Source: Camellia lanceoleosa (lineage: Eukaryota; Streptophyta; Magnoliopsida; Ericales; Theaceae). Taken from it: DNA of 64,000 nt. Where the stretch lies: contig CM045761.1 of assembly GCA_025200525.1 (NCBI GenBank), forward strand, positions 39,874,190 to 39,938,189, read 5' to 3'. Of the stretch, positions 25,101 to 38,900 are shown one piece after another (position 1 is the first letter of the stretch; every line of letters begins with the position of its first letter). Both the position numbers and the translations under genes were made by a program. Under the pieces are notes generated by a model that was given only the letters and a program-made list of their open reading frames with translations, was not told the origin of the DNA and ran no database searches.

Positions 25101-28100
25101 TCAGCTTCAGTTTCTTCTAATATACATTCTATCGAACAAGTAGGTAGCAGCAATTTCATTTTTTCTTGCATCTTATGATCTACAAAGCTTTTCATTATAT
25201 TGGCATCGTTGTTGTAGACGGTAAGTTAATACATTTTGCGTTTTCCTTTTTTCTTTTATTCTGTTATTTTGGAATCAGTTTTTAGCTGCAGAGGCTGTTG
25301 AAGCAAATTCTATTTTTGATGATCTTCAAGGCACTCTATCAACTCATCAAGGGGAAATGGCACATTTTGCTAGAGAGCTTCGACAGGTTTGACTCAATTG
25401 TATTTCATTTCATTTAAGAATATCTAGTTTCCTGCCAAGTATAAATTTTTGTGCCACCTTTTGACAAATGTTGCCTGCAGTTTCAACTTTGATCACTAAT
25501 TTACTGAAAAAATTTCTGCAAATTCTGTAAATTGCATGTAGAGGTTGTTTAATAAGTTGATTTGCGAATGAAATTGCAAGATTGTTCAACATTTTTTGTG
25601 TATTTTTCCTAAATGTCTTTTGCTGCTTGTCTTACTGTTATTAAACCTATATATATATATTTCAAATTTCTTATTATACATCATGATTGTTGAATTGTAC
25701 AGAGATTTCATGCAAGTATTGAGCACTCAAAGAATATCTCGGAGTTCACTTATGGATTTCTCCATCAGCTTATTGAACAGTCAAAAAATCTTCAAAGTCA
25801 TGCAACCCAAGTTGATGAAATTCAGACGATGAGTATCAAAGAATTCCAGAAGGCTTATGAGGTACATTTTTAGATCTTATGTGTAGAGTTAAAATGTTAA
25901 GATTTATATGTTTGACAACTTAAGCTTTATTTATGCAGGAGCAATCAACATCAGATGCAGAGAAGCTTATTGCTGACGTGACCAACTTAGTTTCTAGTCA
26001 CATTCGTCGCCAAAAAGAGCTGGTTTGTTTGGTGACTTAACTAATTTTTGTGCTTTCGTGCTTTTGTATTCTTCTCACGAATGACTTAACGGTTTGGCTA
26101 ATAGGTGGATGCACGGCTCATTCATCTCAAAGATACTGTCATTGGAAATAAGACATTTTTGGATGGGCATGTTTCCTCAATGGAGGGTATAACAACAGAT
26201 GCAAAACGAAAATGGCAGGAGTTCTCTGTACAAGCAGAGAATGATGTGAAAGATTGTGCTGATTTCTCTGCTGCCAAACATTGCCGTATGGAGTTACTTT
26301 TCCAGCATTGGTAAGCAATGGCTGTTGCAGTGTTCTCTAATTTGATCCTATTGCATCTATATTGTTTGCATGTTGACCTTTACTTACCTCATCCCTTTTT
26401 GGTTGGTGACCTTGTACTAATTCTGCTTTGGACAGTGACATTTATATTATATTCTACTACTGGTTAACTTTGTTGCTTGTTTCTGTTTTGTCTTGACAGT
26501 GTAAACACTGCTGAAACAGCTTCCAAGCATTGGAAAAGGACACATGAGTCCATCAATGAAATTGGAAGTCAAAATGTCTCGACTTTGGTCTCCTTGTCAG
26601 GTCAGTTGTGTTAGCTCTCACCTTATTTGTCAAGAAACAGAAGAATATGAAAATCTCAGTACTCTATGGCTTCTAATATTTGTGTTTTGCTCTGCTGGTT
26701 AAGGCTAACTTTGATGTCAATGTACCTGGAAGCAATGAATGTGTTATGAGGAGAAAATTTTAGAATTTTTCTAGTTATGAATTATGGTTCTGTTTTGGGT
26801 ATGCATAATGGCAGTGACATGGTCGCCATATAATTTGATTAATATGTAATTAAGTTCCTAACCTTTTAGCTACAGTATGATATGAACACTGTATTGAGTT
26901 AATTGTTCATCTTTTTGTTCCAGGGATGTGTCAGATAGTAACGAGCAACATAATACCGAGATTGCTTTGGCAAGGACTACAGTTGAAGAAGATGTGGCGA
27001 AGAATAGTGAAGATTTCATTCAGCACTTTGATCGTGAGTGTTGTTACAATCTTTACTTGTGCAGTTCGTATGCGATAGTTCATGTTTAATTATTTGCCAT
27101 TTGTTTCCAATTTTTTGTAATTGTTTTGAAACTTGTCTTGTTATGTTAGACGTCTATCCTGAGTTTTGTTTTTTGTCAAGTGAAATCTCTAAGTCCTTTT
27201 GAACAACATGACTTGGTTTAGAATTGAGCACTATTTAAATGACTGGTTTACCACTGTATTCTTGTATCAATGTGATTCGAATTGTCATTAAGGTAAGTAA
27301 GTTAAAGACGAATCATACAAACCCATTTTCGGACAAAAAAACTGTTTCTAGCTGGCTACCCTATAGACTGTAGGGAGACAACTACACCTTTGATTAGGAA
27401 ATTTTCAACAATTATCTGTGGATTGCACAATATTTGGGAATTTATGTATCATAAGAAAACGTTGTTCATTGGGGTTTAAGGTTTCAGCTAGTTGTTTGGA
27501 TGTGTTAGTCAATGTTGTCACACTGGGCTCCTTGGATTGAATCTTTTCTTTGTCAGATCCGAAGTAAAGGGAATTACTTTGAGTTTATTATTCAGGTGTT
27601 ATTCAAATGAATTATATTTAAATGAATTAGGAGTGTTCTTTTATGTTTGTCGGTTTGCTTTTCGAACTTTTTGCAGGTGTATCAGAGCAAGAGTGTGCCT
27701 CTGTAAGTGATATTTTGGCCACAGTCAAGGCTCATGCAAATACTATTGAGGTTCTCCGGGAGGATCACTCTGTCCAATCTGCTTCTATTGAACAAAAAAC
27801 CGTGGATACCTTCCAGCAGAAATATATGGTATGTTGATCTTGCATCTTACTCATCTGATCGCATGATTAGTGAATTGCAGCAGAGATGTGTATACTTGGC
27901 CTCCCCCCTTGAACCCAAACTATCACACTTTTTAACGACAAACTACTGTTTAAAGCATCGTCAAGGAATTTAAAGTTTAGCGCTTTTGCCTCTACGAAGG
28001 ATAGAGCCATCGCTTTCTCATCCCAACTCTTCACTGTGGTACAAACTATGTTACTTGTTCTTTACGCTGTGTTGGTCTTGGATTGGTTAATGGAAATAAA

Positions 28101-28947
28101 ATTACTTGAGCATATTCAATATTTTCAGGTAATCAAAAAAACAATGATAAATACCCAGCCATTTTCTTTTCCTTTTTGAAACCCAACCAAACAAATGACT
28201 AGGAATTTAGCTTCTTTTACTTGATTTTTCATTGTCGTTTCTTATATTTTTCCTTTCCTTTTCTTTTTCTCTTCACAAATTCAATATTCCAACATAGTGT
28301 GATTGCCCATGTAATGTACATATAAAGGTTTGGGGGCTGAATTTGATTGCTTTAGCCTAAAACTTTAGAGGGTAAGGGAACCATCTGTTGTACGTTGTAA
28401 CCCTTTTTTATTATTATTTTAAATTCTGAAGATAGCTCGGCCCTGACTATGCTTATTTTAAGCAAGCCCAAATGTAAAAAAAAAATTGAGATTATGCATT
28501 CAAGAACTAACATTACCATCTGGATTAAGTCAATCATTTTCTTTTCAGGATAAATTTGAGAACATGCTTTTCCTCACAAGCTTTTTATCAGCTCTCTTTG
28601 CTTGTTACCAATAAAAAAAAAAGAAGGAAATTAATCTAATTATAAACATTTGTATGAATTCATCATGATTACTTGCATATATTTGCTGTTGACCTATTCA
28701 ACATATAGTTGGGCTGATATCCTGATTGCTTTAAAATAATAATGCCCAGGATTATGAGCCAACTGGCACAACACCAATCAGATGTGAGCCAGATGTTCCA
28801 TGTAAGGGGACAATTGAATCTCTTCGAGCCATGCCAATGGAGACCCTGATGGAGGAGTTTCGAGAAAACCATTCATATGAATCATTTGAAGTTAAGGAAT
28901 TAAAGCCATCTCTCATACCACGCTCACCTCTGAGTGAACTCAATTGA
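19152..28947 (+). CDS. KIN5C: Kinesin-5 (KIN-5C/TKRP125-like), copy A, three 1-nt coding deletions
   Basis: Plant BimC/Eg5 motor: a homotetrameric plus-end kinesin that cross-links and slides antiparallel microtubules in spindle, phragmoplast and cortical arrays. Exons: 19152-19210, 19478-19607, 21414-21572, 21661-22008, 22086-22224, 22373-22470, 22561-22717, 23346-23415, 23528-23604, 23956-24009, 24111-24191, 24272-24383, 24460-24546, 24627-24802, 24978-25139, 25279-25386, 25703-25861, 25939-26022, 26105-26310, 26500-26600, 26924-27033, 27677-27828, 28750-28947. P-loop GQTGTGKT is in exon 3, switch I SSRSH across exons 4/5, switch II DLAGSEN in exon 5, neck/coiled coil from exon 8, and a BimC-like Thr-Pro box (EPTGTTPIR) in the last exon. 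Relative to copy B one base is missing at 21812-21814 (CCC vs CCCC), 21852-21856 (A5 vs A6) and 26592-26593 (CC vs CCC). As read, the frame ends at TGA 21934-21936 after ~207 residues. All three are homopolymers, so sequencing error is possible. Confidence 0.9.
20282..21233. mobile_element. MULE-like TIR element in intron 2 of kinesin copy A
   Basis: 952 bp. Left end AGAAATTCTATTTACACCC, then ttatctctatatac. Right end read inverted CGAAATTCCATTTCCACAC, then ttatctctgtgcac, so the TIRs extend about 38 bp. It is flanked by the 9-bp direct repeat AAAATTAGG (20273-20281 and 21234-21242). Copy B has the uninterrupted site at about 53410 (agaaaattagggcaacat). Non-coding. The 9-bp duplication points to Mutator-like transposition. 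Confidence 0.78.
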
Positions 28948-29250
28948 TAGGAGGTGCAGGGATTGTCATTTGCGTGCACGATGTTTATCCGATTTGTATT
29001 TGTATTTTTTCATGCACACTCTCATTATTGCACTTTGAAAAATGCCGGGAAGCAGGTAGGTCTGCGTTGCTTGTAATACTTGGTAGTGGAAAATGTAACA
29101 AGTCAATGGAAAACTTAAATAAATCCTTACTTGGGATTTAGCAAATTATAGGTTAATCAGAGTTGTATATGAGGAAAAGCCCTCGTTATTCCTCCACATT
29201 ACTTGTTCTTTTGGGGCATTTGTTAATGTAAGATTATTTCAGATTACTTG
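28948..29250 (+). other. 3' UTR and flank of kinesin copy A
   Basis: Similar to the sequence after copy B's stop (63736-64000) with small indels, so the duplication extends past the coding region. An AATAAA motif within ttaaataaatcc near 29119 is shared and is a plausible polyadenylation signal. Confidence 0.55.
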
Positions 29251-30218
29251 AGAGATGGGCATACCCTTTTGTTTTTGTTTTTTGATTGTCTTGTATCTAG
29301 TAAGATAGTATGCTGTTATTTATTTAATCCTGCTTGGATATTTTATTTTATTCTATTTATTGGAAGTCAGTGGTTAATACAGTGCAGTGAACAAGGAATG
29401 TTAGTGTTTAATCCAGTATATTGCGTGATTTGTGAGTTATATAAACTGAGCAGGATTTATCTGTTTGATTTATAAGTCATGGAAATGGATTATAGTTTTT
29501 GTTGTGGAGATTGTCATATGAAAATAATTAGTATATTTTTGTATTGTATCAGCTCAAAATAATTGCAATGTCATGAAAGTATAAGCAATTTATGCATTAC
29601 ATTGTGCAATTTATGCAATATTTTGAGTTTATATACCACTTTTTAGCAATTATTCCAAAAACAATTACAAGCAAATATATTTTGAATTTACAAAAACTAT
29701 TCTTGCCCCACCATGAGAAAGTCATCTTTGCAGCAAACTAATTTTTAAACTTTATCAGAAAGTAAATTATTTATAAAAACTCAACCAAACAAAAAGGATG
29801 TTTGGGTGTTTATGAATGAATGGTCGTGATACAAGGTGGGACAATGAAAGAAATGGACGGAGAGGGGCGATGGAGATAGAGAGATGGTGGCATGTTGGAA
29901 GTTGAAGGAGTAGCGGAAGTTTTTAAGGGAATTTGAAGAGGAGAAAGAGATGGGGGTTAAAATTTGAGTTTAGGTTTTGCCTTTTGAATTTTAAATTTTG
30001 AGCCTTAAAATTGGATAAAAATTGGTTTTAGATGTAAATTGGGAAAAATTATAAATATTAATAGCGAAATTTAGAAAAAAATAAAAGGATAAAATTAGAT
30101 GTAAACTGTGAAACTTAAAAGGATAAATGTAATTTATCAATTCTACTACCTAGCGCCACATGGTTGCCCACGTGATATTTTTCATCTAAAATTGGATAAA
30201 TTTAAAAAAAATAAAAAA
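29251..30218. other. Gene-free intergenic stretch
   Basis: AT-rich DNA with no supported gene or element border. Confidence 0.5.
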
Positions 30219-30563
30219 GGATAAATTATAAACACACCCCTTGAGATTTACTTAAATTACAAATTATTCCTTTGATTCTAGAAATTATATTATGCCCCTT
30301 AAGGTTTCTAATTTCATAACAAATAGGTCATTTTATTAATAAATCATCAAGTTAATTAATAATTTTTAATAATGCTAAAATTTTATTTCAATTAATAATG
30401 CGAATAATTTTATTATTGTATAGGTGAACAGTTAGAAATTTTACTTTTTCAATTAATTTTGTTAAATAAAAAAATTCTGACAGGGTGGTATTTGTAATTT
30501 TTCAAATCACAAGGGGCAATTCGTATTTTAAGCAAATCTCAGGAGGTGTATTTGTAATTTACC
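30219..30563. mobile_element. MITE (~345 bp) with long TIRs
   Basis: Left end GGATAAATTATAAACACACC, then ccttgagatttacttaaatt. Right end inverted GGGTAAATTACAAATACACC, then tcctgagatttgcttaaaat. The TIRs continue for over 60 bp, with tccttggatt-like and tttctaa blocks matching. The flanks are A-rich, so the target duplication cannot be defined. Non-coding. Confidence 0.72.
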
Positions 30564-31991
30564 CAAAAAAAAAGAGGTACAAATGCTAGGGGTTAAAGTG
30601 AAAAAAAAAATTTAAAGGTTGAAGTAAAAAAAATATAAAACTAAAGGGGGGAAGGGGGTGTGTAAAAGTATCCCCAACAGATCCCTTGTATACTTACTTT
30701 TTAGCCAAAATAAGAAGTTTTGGCTATGTTTATTTGGCAGATTAGATTTGAAGGGATTATGAGTACGGTGAGATTAAATGAGGAAATTAGTAATGTGGTA
30801 ATATTAAGTTCAAGATATAGGATAATAAATATTTGTTTGTACATCACTAGATTAGTATTAATATATAAAATTAATAATTTTTAATTTTTAATAGTATAAT
30901 AATTATTTTTTTATACTTTTTAAGCTCAATTAATATAAAAATACATAAAAATAAATAATTTATTTTTGTGTTCTGCTACTTAAGTATCAATCCCGTGCCC
31001 CCACAGGTGAGCTAATCTAGCTACTGTAGTAGATTGTTGATTTGCTTAGAGTATTAATCCTTCCCTGGATTTTCTAGGGTTCGCCTCCTCTCAAACACTA
31101 TTCAATCCTACCATTGTCTTGCACTCTCTTGCTGGTCGTCAGGCAACAAAGTGGTAGAGACGGTCGACAAGGGTGACAACCGTGGTAGACAAGTGTTACA
31201 CTAGTTATTCGGGTAGTCATCTGGGCAATCGACTGACATGCACAAAACTTGGCCTCTCTCCCCTTGGGATCCTTGATTGCTATGCGCCTTCATATGCTAG
31301 AGATAGCTAGAGTGCTGGACAAACTAGTGTTGGAGAGAGCGAAATCCAGATTTTCTAACCAAACATTCCATAAGTGAATCTCAACTCATACACAGTCCAC
31401 TCCTACCACTCATGCAAGCGGCAAAACAAATAGGACATTTTTTTTTTTGGGGTCAAAAAACACCCCCAACGGTTTCTTATCCAACTCCCAAAATATAAGG
31501 GTTGCTATAGCCCCTCCCCATTTATAGAGAATCACTATAGCTTCTCTAAACATATAAAATTATTATTTTGTTCCAATATTGCATTGCCAGTTAAAAAAAA
31601 AAAAAAACAGAATTTATATATCATTCGCACTTTGAATCAATCATGATTTGGTTTATTTATTGATTATAATCATTATTTGAAAAGAATGAATTATTAGATT
31701 TTTTTTTGCTTCTTATTTGGATTTTTATTTATTTAATTTAAAAAATTTGATTTTGGGTCCTTAATAATCAGAAATTATCTAATAATTTGGAAACACCACA
31801 TGTCCAATTGCCTGTTCAGTAATATTTTATAATTTGTCTACAATTTAACTAAAAAATAGTAAAGAAATATAATTTTTCTACCATTTAAATAAAAAAATAA
31901 TGAATACATAATATTTAAATCAAATAAAAAGAATAGAGAGTATTGTTGGAAAAAGTGGTTGAAAATGTAACTTCCTAAAATAGAAAATTAA
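30564..31991. other. Gene-free intergenic stretch before the Helitron
   Basis: AT-rich with one less AT-rich patch (31000-31420) that I could not assign. No gene seen. Confidence 0.45.
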
Positions 31992-33548
31992 CTAACGTAT
32001 GCCCGTGCCTAAAGGCACGGTGTAAATAATTTTAAGATTAAAATGCAGTTATAATTTATACGTATTATGTTGAAATTTATAAAGTTTGTGTTATTTTTTG
32101 ATAAAGATACTGAAAAAATATATTGAAATATTGTTCTTCTTAAAGAGCTTATAACAATTTTGCTTGTATTACACGCTCTATAAAACTCAAATAAAATAAC
32201 AACTCCCCCTAATCTTAATGCAAATTAAGAAACAAACATATAAGATTTAAAGTTATGTTGCATATCAAAATATAAAAGGCAGTAAAAAATGTGTAAACAC
32301 TGAACAAAAAACAGAAATTAAGGTTATATTGTCATACACCAAAAGAGTAGGTCAAAATTTTACAAAAAGTGGGTTAAAGCTTTACAAAAGATGTATGCTT
32401 TACAAAAAATGTGTCAATAACATGTCATACACCAAAAATTATATTGTCATACACCAAAAATAGAAATTAAAGTTATATTGTCATACACCAAAAATATGTA
32501 TAGTTTACAAAAGATGTGTCAATAACATGTCTTCAAATATGTATTTCCCCAAACTTTCTCCTCATTACTTTCCAAAAAGTCTTTGTATCAACTTGGATGT
32601 ATCCCCAATGAGGAATATGCACAACAATCTGGTAATTTGTGAAAACAAAAAAAATATAGATTAGTACATTTGTTGGAAATATACATGTCAAAATACTTTG
32701 AGATTGAAATTATCTTATTGCATCCCCATCGAAGCAAGCTAGTCGTATTTCTCCTTTTAAGCTCTATAGATTTTTTGGTCCAATCCTACAAAAGTCCAAA
32801 TTTCAAATTATTATTAAATTGAAATTTTATAAAAAGTTATATAATCAACATAAATAAATCTACATGGTTATCTTCTAATAAAACGTCATTTAATCTACAT
32901 AGAGTACTACAACAACACTTCAGGATAAACAATATTTGTAGTAGAATCCAAACTATCTTTAGGGAGGAGAATACTTAGACGATCAAAGGATGTACATCTA
33001 GACAATGCTACATATAATTGTCCATGGCTAAACATTGGTATACGCAAATCAACCCCAACAAATTTCACAGATTGTCCTTGAGATTTATTAATGGTCAAGG
33101 CATAAGCTAATCGGACTGGAAATTGACGTCTTGTCATTTGGAAAGGCATTTCTGAAGAAGATGGTGTCAAAGATATCCTTAGTATGAATGCCAAATTGCC
33201 AAACTTTTCTCCAGTTAAAATTTGAGCTTCAATTATGCGAGTGCCGCACCTAGTAACCATCAATCTTGTACCATTACATAATTCATCTTTCGGTGCAATG
33301 TTTCTCAATAATATTATAGAACAACCCAATTTTAACTCTAACTTAAAAGTTGGCAACCCAGGAGGATCCAATGAATTTAAATATTCATTAAGATATCTAT
33401 TTGTAATGGTAGGATCAATTTCATTATCTTCAGACATTTTATCTGCTGCAAGATAAGTATATAATCTCCCTGGAAAGATATTCAACGTAGTAGTATTAAT
33501 ATCACTGACATCATCGTTACGCGCAGACAGAATTGTGCGTTCAGTTAA

Positions 33549-35989
33549 TGTAATAACCCAACCTCCGATTAATGCTAATTCATGATTAATTATGCTTAAC
33601 AGTAATTTAGAAGGAATCTGGAAGTAATTTGCATAAGTATTGCATTATCTTTGTGTTTCTATCTGTTTACCATAAAATGATCTGTTCGTGTTGCAACTTT
33701 GAACTGCGAATTGAAAGCCTTATTAGTGCCCGATTCCGAAATTGATTAATGATTTATGTTAGTTAGATTTTATGTGATTTTATGATAAGTTTAATTAAAA
33801 TTTGATTTGGTATGATTAAACTCGATTAAATAATGTTGAATTATATGAGTTGCTTTAATTACTAACTTGCCATTAAGTGGCCATTTCCATATACTTGTTA
33901 GGGACTCAATTAGCACATTCTTTACATTTATTTTCTCAACCATTTGTGAGACCAAAAACGTAGGAGAGAGAGGGTGAGGTAGGAATTTGAGTTCAACAAG
34001 AGTTTTGGCTTGGAACCTTAGGAGATTTGAGGAGGCTTTGCAAATTTGAGCTCCTAGACTTGGAATTCAAGATTTGAGGTAGGAGATTTCCCTTTCAATT
34101 GTGCATTTAAGATTAATTCTTGCATGGTTCATGGAAGATTAGAGTTTAAAGTCTAGAATTGGGTTAAAATATTGAATTGGGTAATAATCCATGCATGCAT
34201 GTTCATATCATAACATTTTGAAGTGTTTTCATGGAAATTCTTGCATGCAAGACTATATTCTAGTTATAGTCCATGAGTTCATCATGATTTTGAGTTTCAT
34301 CTTGCATTTGGTTACATTTTTGGAGCATTGAATTCAAATGAACACTTGCATGTTTTGTTCTTTAATATTTCTTGGAAGTTTGTTTGAATTGTGTTCAATT
34401 GACTCACCTTTGGGCTTTAATTCTACAAATTGATCTTCGAAACATCTTATACTATGAGTTTACTAGTGTTTTCCAGAAAATGGGCCCAAGAGGTTGAGTT
34501 TTGAGGTGTTGAACGCTTGGTTTGAGCTTGGAAGGCAAATCTGGAAATTCCAGAATTTGGCTTCCTCACTCGAGCAAAGGATTCCACGCTCGAGCAACCA
34601 TCGTTTGTTCAGAGCTCCGCTCGAACGAAGGAATGGTGGCTCGAGCGTAAATTGCAAGCTCTCAGGTTTTTGGTGCACGCAAACGTACGCTCGAGCAACG
34701 AGACCTACGCTCGAGCGAAGGGTGTGTCTCACGCTCGAGCGGGCATCGAGCGTAAAAATTCAACAACCAGTACTTTTGCATTTTTACAGACCGTTCGAGC
34801 GAAGGAGTCTACGCTCGAGCGACCCCTCTGTTTTGACAAGCTCGCTCAAGCAAAGGAAGCTACGCTCGAACGAGACCCCTGTTTTCAGCAAATTTTGAAA
34901 AATGAGGATTCAAGGTTAGAAACACATTAAGAACCAACGGCGTAAGTTTTGTGTGATTAGAATGTGTGTTTCAAGTGTGTGTCCGTTATGTGTTATGTAG
35001 GTCACATGCCGCGTGTCGTGTGATCAATCTGTTCCGTCTGTCTGTTTCAAGGCCAACAATGAGTAATAATTTAGTAAAGTTATGTTCAACTGTATCTATT
35101 TTTTGTGTGATAAAACGAGATCTGTTTTCCGAAATGATATATTCTGTACAATGAATGGTTGTTCAATTTCTAACATGTATTCGTGACATCCTTAGCATCA
35201 TGTGATATATATTGGCTGTTACTCGGTATCGGAGGTTCTTTTATGGAACTTATTTCTGCCTGCACTCTGTTACCCGTACCAGAGGCCTTGTCACGGGGAC
35301 TCAGCTTCTGTTCTGTTACCTGGATCCGGAGGTTTCTTTATGGAACTGGTTACTCGTAACCTCACGCGTATGCATTCTGTTCTGTTCTGTGCTGTTAATA
35401 CTGATGGATGTATCACGTAAACTTAATCATGGCTTATGATTACTGTCTATATATATGATCTGGACAAATGATGAATTTGATACAACTCTGAATTGTGATT
35501 TCTAAATCAGTACGAACTCATTCATTGAAACCCTTTACTCTATTATTATTCACTGGGCTTTCGCTCACAGTTTATATTATGTATGTAGGTGAGACGGCAC
35601 ATGACCAAGGCCAGAGTTGACGGCCTTCTGTTCTGTTTTTGTCAGCCAACCGTTGTGTCTCCCGAGAAGGTTCCGATCGAAGCCTAATGCCATGGCTGTT
35701 TGTTTTTGTTTTCATGCTAGTCTTTGTGTATACTCTGTAAGTCAGGTCTTGGGTAGTACATTTTGTAAATATTATGTATCTGGACTGGCATGTTTATGTA
35801 TGTATATAAATAAGTTTTGAAATGTTCCGTCCTATGTACGTTATCACAGCTCATTGGACCTTGTCTATTTTGTATTATTGCTTCCGCAGCCCCTTATTAT
35901 TTGCTAATCTCTTCAGAGGCCTTTGGTAATCCACGGATTACTAGCCGGTTACGGTACTAAACCTACAGGGGCGAGTTTGGGTCGTGACA
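33549..35989. mobile_element. Solo LTR or small LTR element inserted in the Helitron helicase
   Basis: 2441 bp beginning TGTAATAACCCAA and ending TTTGGGTCGTGACA, which are imperfect inverted ends (TGTCACGACCCAAA when read inverted). Flanked by the perfect 5-bp direct repeat GTTAA (33544-33548 and 35990-35994). Skipping it joins the helicase reading as ...[17 protein letters not shown] in one frame. No gag or pol is present, so a solo LTR is likeliest. Which strand the element reads on is unknown. It carries a CGCTCGAGCG cluster. Confidence 0.85.
34566..34895. repeat. Cluster of CGCTCGAGCG palindromes
   Basis: About twelve copies of CGCTCGAGCG or variants (CTCGAGCAAAGG, CGCTCGAACGAAGG, CGTTCGAGCGAAGG and similar) at roughly 20-40 bp spacing, often followed by AAGG or ACC. 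Several variants are single C/T or G/A changes at CpG. The open frames over this region (Arg/Ser-rich) are a by-product of the repeat. Confidence 0.85.
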
Positions 35990-38900
35990 GTTAAAAATGT
36001 TAGGGTTGACGTCTCTATCGTATTCAATTATGGATAAACTGTAGAGAGTAATTCATTCAAATCTTGACATTTGTGTATTGTTGATGGAAGGTTAACGATT
36101 TCTTGAGGATTGGTCTCAATCTAAAAAAAAGTGAAATCAATAAAAAAGTAAGTGTAAACACAATTTATTAATTTAAAATAATCTATATAATACAGGTTAA
36201 AGTAGTGTTACCTCCATCAAGAAATTTACAAAATTAACATTTTCATGACCTTCATGATTCAAGAGCATATTCAAATCCAAAGTCAAGATATATATGCTTC
36301 CATAGAACAGAGTGTCTTAATGATGCATTCACAATTTGCTCACGAACTCCTTTGGGTATAACTGGTAAGATTTGTCGAAAGTCTCCACCAAGAACAATAG
36401 TAATACCCCCAAATGGATTTTCACTATCACAAATATCCCTTAATGTACGATCAACCGTCTCAACATAATGTCTATGTTGCATAGGAACTTCATCCAAAAT
36501 TATGAGTTTTGTTTCTCTAAATAACTCAACTTTTAATGATTGTTTGCTAAACCCACAAAGTGAATTTTCCAAGATATCTAAAGGAATGAAAAATGTTGAA
36601 TGTGCAGTGCGACCTTCTACCAGTAACAATGATGCAATTCCAAACGAAGCCACAGTAACAACGATATGCCCAAGGCTGCGACATTTTAATGCAATCAGAC
36701 AGGCTGTAAATGTTTTTCTATTCCAAAGACCCTATTCGTAAAGAAAAGCAGCCTTTATTTTGAAAAACTGAAAAGGTGATTGTATTATAAGCATTCCGCT
36801 GTCCATTATTAAGACAATCAATAGTAATTTGTGGATCTGCATTTTGTGCCTCACTCTACAGTTGTTGATGTTCAAATATCAATCGATTACCAACTACTGC
36901 ACTCTAATTTGCAGTAGGTTGTGGCATGGGTGGGAAGTCAATTAAACTTTTGCCTGATTCATGAAGCATTTGATTCAAAAGACGGAGACCATAATCTTCA
37001 ATTTGAGCCTCAGTTGGTTTAGAAATAACAAACAATATACAAATCTTATATGCAAGATCATCACATATATGCGTTGAAAATTGATTCCATAATGCAAATG
37101 GATTTAGTAGAGAGCACTGGGTGAGAATAATACTAAACAATCTCCTCAATTGATATCTAGTTTTTATAACTGCAGCCTTTTTCAAGCATTGTATCTATTC
37201 TTCATCATCTTCTAAAAGCCCCCTTGCAAGACAGACTAATTTAAATGTATCATGCACAACATTATCGACCATACGTAAAGACTGAAACGACTTTGGTCCC
37301 TTGACAACGGTTAGTAACAAATGTAGATAAAATTTTTCACCACAATTAGGGCTAACAAAGTACATTCTACCAATTGCATATCCCCTTTCTCTTGATTTCC
37401 ATCTCTTTTCTAACTTGAGCCAAACAAAATGTTGTGGAAATTCTTGATAAGTGAATGGGCATTCATCTTCACAGGCAGCACAATATGCAAAGAAGCCAGT
37501 AAGAGTTGACATTTGTTGACTAGCTCCAGATTGAATCGTTTGTAATGACTGTTCTGGGTTAAAAACAACGCGATGCATTCTAGGTAAATGAAGTGCCAAT
37601 CGTACAACTGTTGGCATCTCTGCATGCAAAAGATGACCAAATATTCACCAAGCAGCTTCTGGAGGTCCAATATACCTTGCATCGAGATATTGTTGAATCT
37701 CATTTATCATTCCTAACACTACCGTTGTGCGATCATAACCCTTATAAATGTACTTATGTATATACTTGACACATCTCATTCCGGTACAAACTTCCACATT
37801 TATATGGCAGTTGAAAAGTTTTGAAAGATATGCATTGTATGGTATGACATCCCTGTTATCAACTTCTTGCCCCCTCACGGTATGTACTTGGCCATTATTG
37901 CGACGACGATAGATAGGGTATCCATCTTGATCCATAGTTGTTGTTTTTGTGAAAGCTCAAGGGTATCTCTTAGTGCATCTACAATTTTCCATACATGGTG
38001 CTTGCGGATTTCGAGCACCACATGGTCTATGTACCATACAACATTTGATAGTTTCAAAAAGCATAGAATCATCTTTTGGGTTTGGGAATTCTGCACAGAC
38101 CAATTTGTCTACTTGAGCACATGTTCGACTTTTGTCTGGACCCTTGAGAAATAAAAGTGCATGCATATGAGGGAGGCCTCGTTTTTTAAATTCAATTGTA
38201 AAAATATGTGCAACTTTATTTCCAAACACTTTATTTGTTTCTATCTCCTTCATCAAACATTTTCTCTTCAACTCAAAAACATGGGCAATTAAATTAGGAC
38301 GATCAATAGGTTTTTGATATGGTAATAATGCTGAAGTAATTTCTGGCCAATTAGGATTTGGAGTCATGGTAAGAAAAATATTTGGGTGTTGGTTGTATCG
38401 TGTGATAGCCATTGAATCTTGAAAGATTTCAAACATATGTCTAGGACTACCAGTAAATGAAGATGGCAAAACAAACCTTTGACCAATTTTTCCAGGTCGC
38501 ACATAATCTGGATCCATATCTGACAACTCTTGGTAAAGCTCAGCCCGAAGTTTCCCTTAATTAAGCTTGTAGTATGTCAATCGATTTTGCTCAGTTGCAG
38601 CCCAAGCATCTACCAAAAACTCTTGAAATAGTTTCCCACCTTTCAAAATTGTTGAATACTCTGTGGGTCGTTCAAACAAACGATAACTATAAAAATTCAT
38701 TTGAGTAAGTCGATTAGTTGAAGGTCGATCATACTAAACATTCCACAATTTCAACTCAGGTTCCTATCCAAGCTCACCATATGGAAATAATAGAACATAA
38801 TGTAATGGCAAGTATGCTGGGTGGCATTCATTAATTTGCATCAACTCATTACTTCCTCGGAAATGTAAGATAATATCTCTCATTTCATTTGCCTCTGTTC

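Noticed and set aside
34463..34930. Arg/Ser-rich open frames of 89-134 codons on both strands
   Set aside because: By-product of the CGCTCGAGCG repeats, which stay open in several frames.
37957..38526. Virus-like or plasmid-like rolling-circle Rep
   Set aside because: The HUH/Y2 domain is followed by a PIF1 helicase and a Helitron 3' hairpin, so it is a transposon gene.
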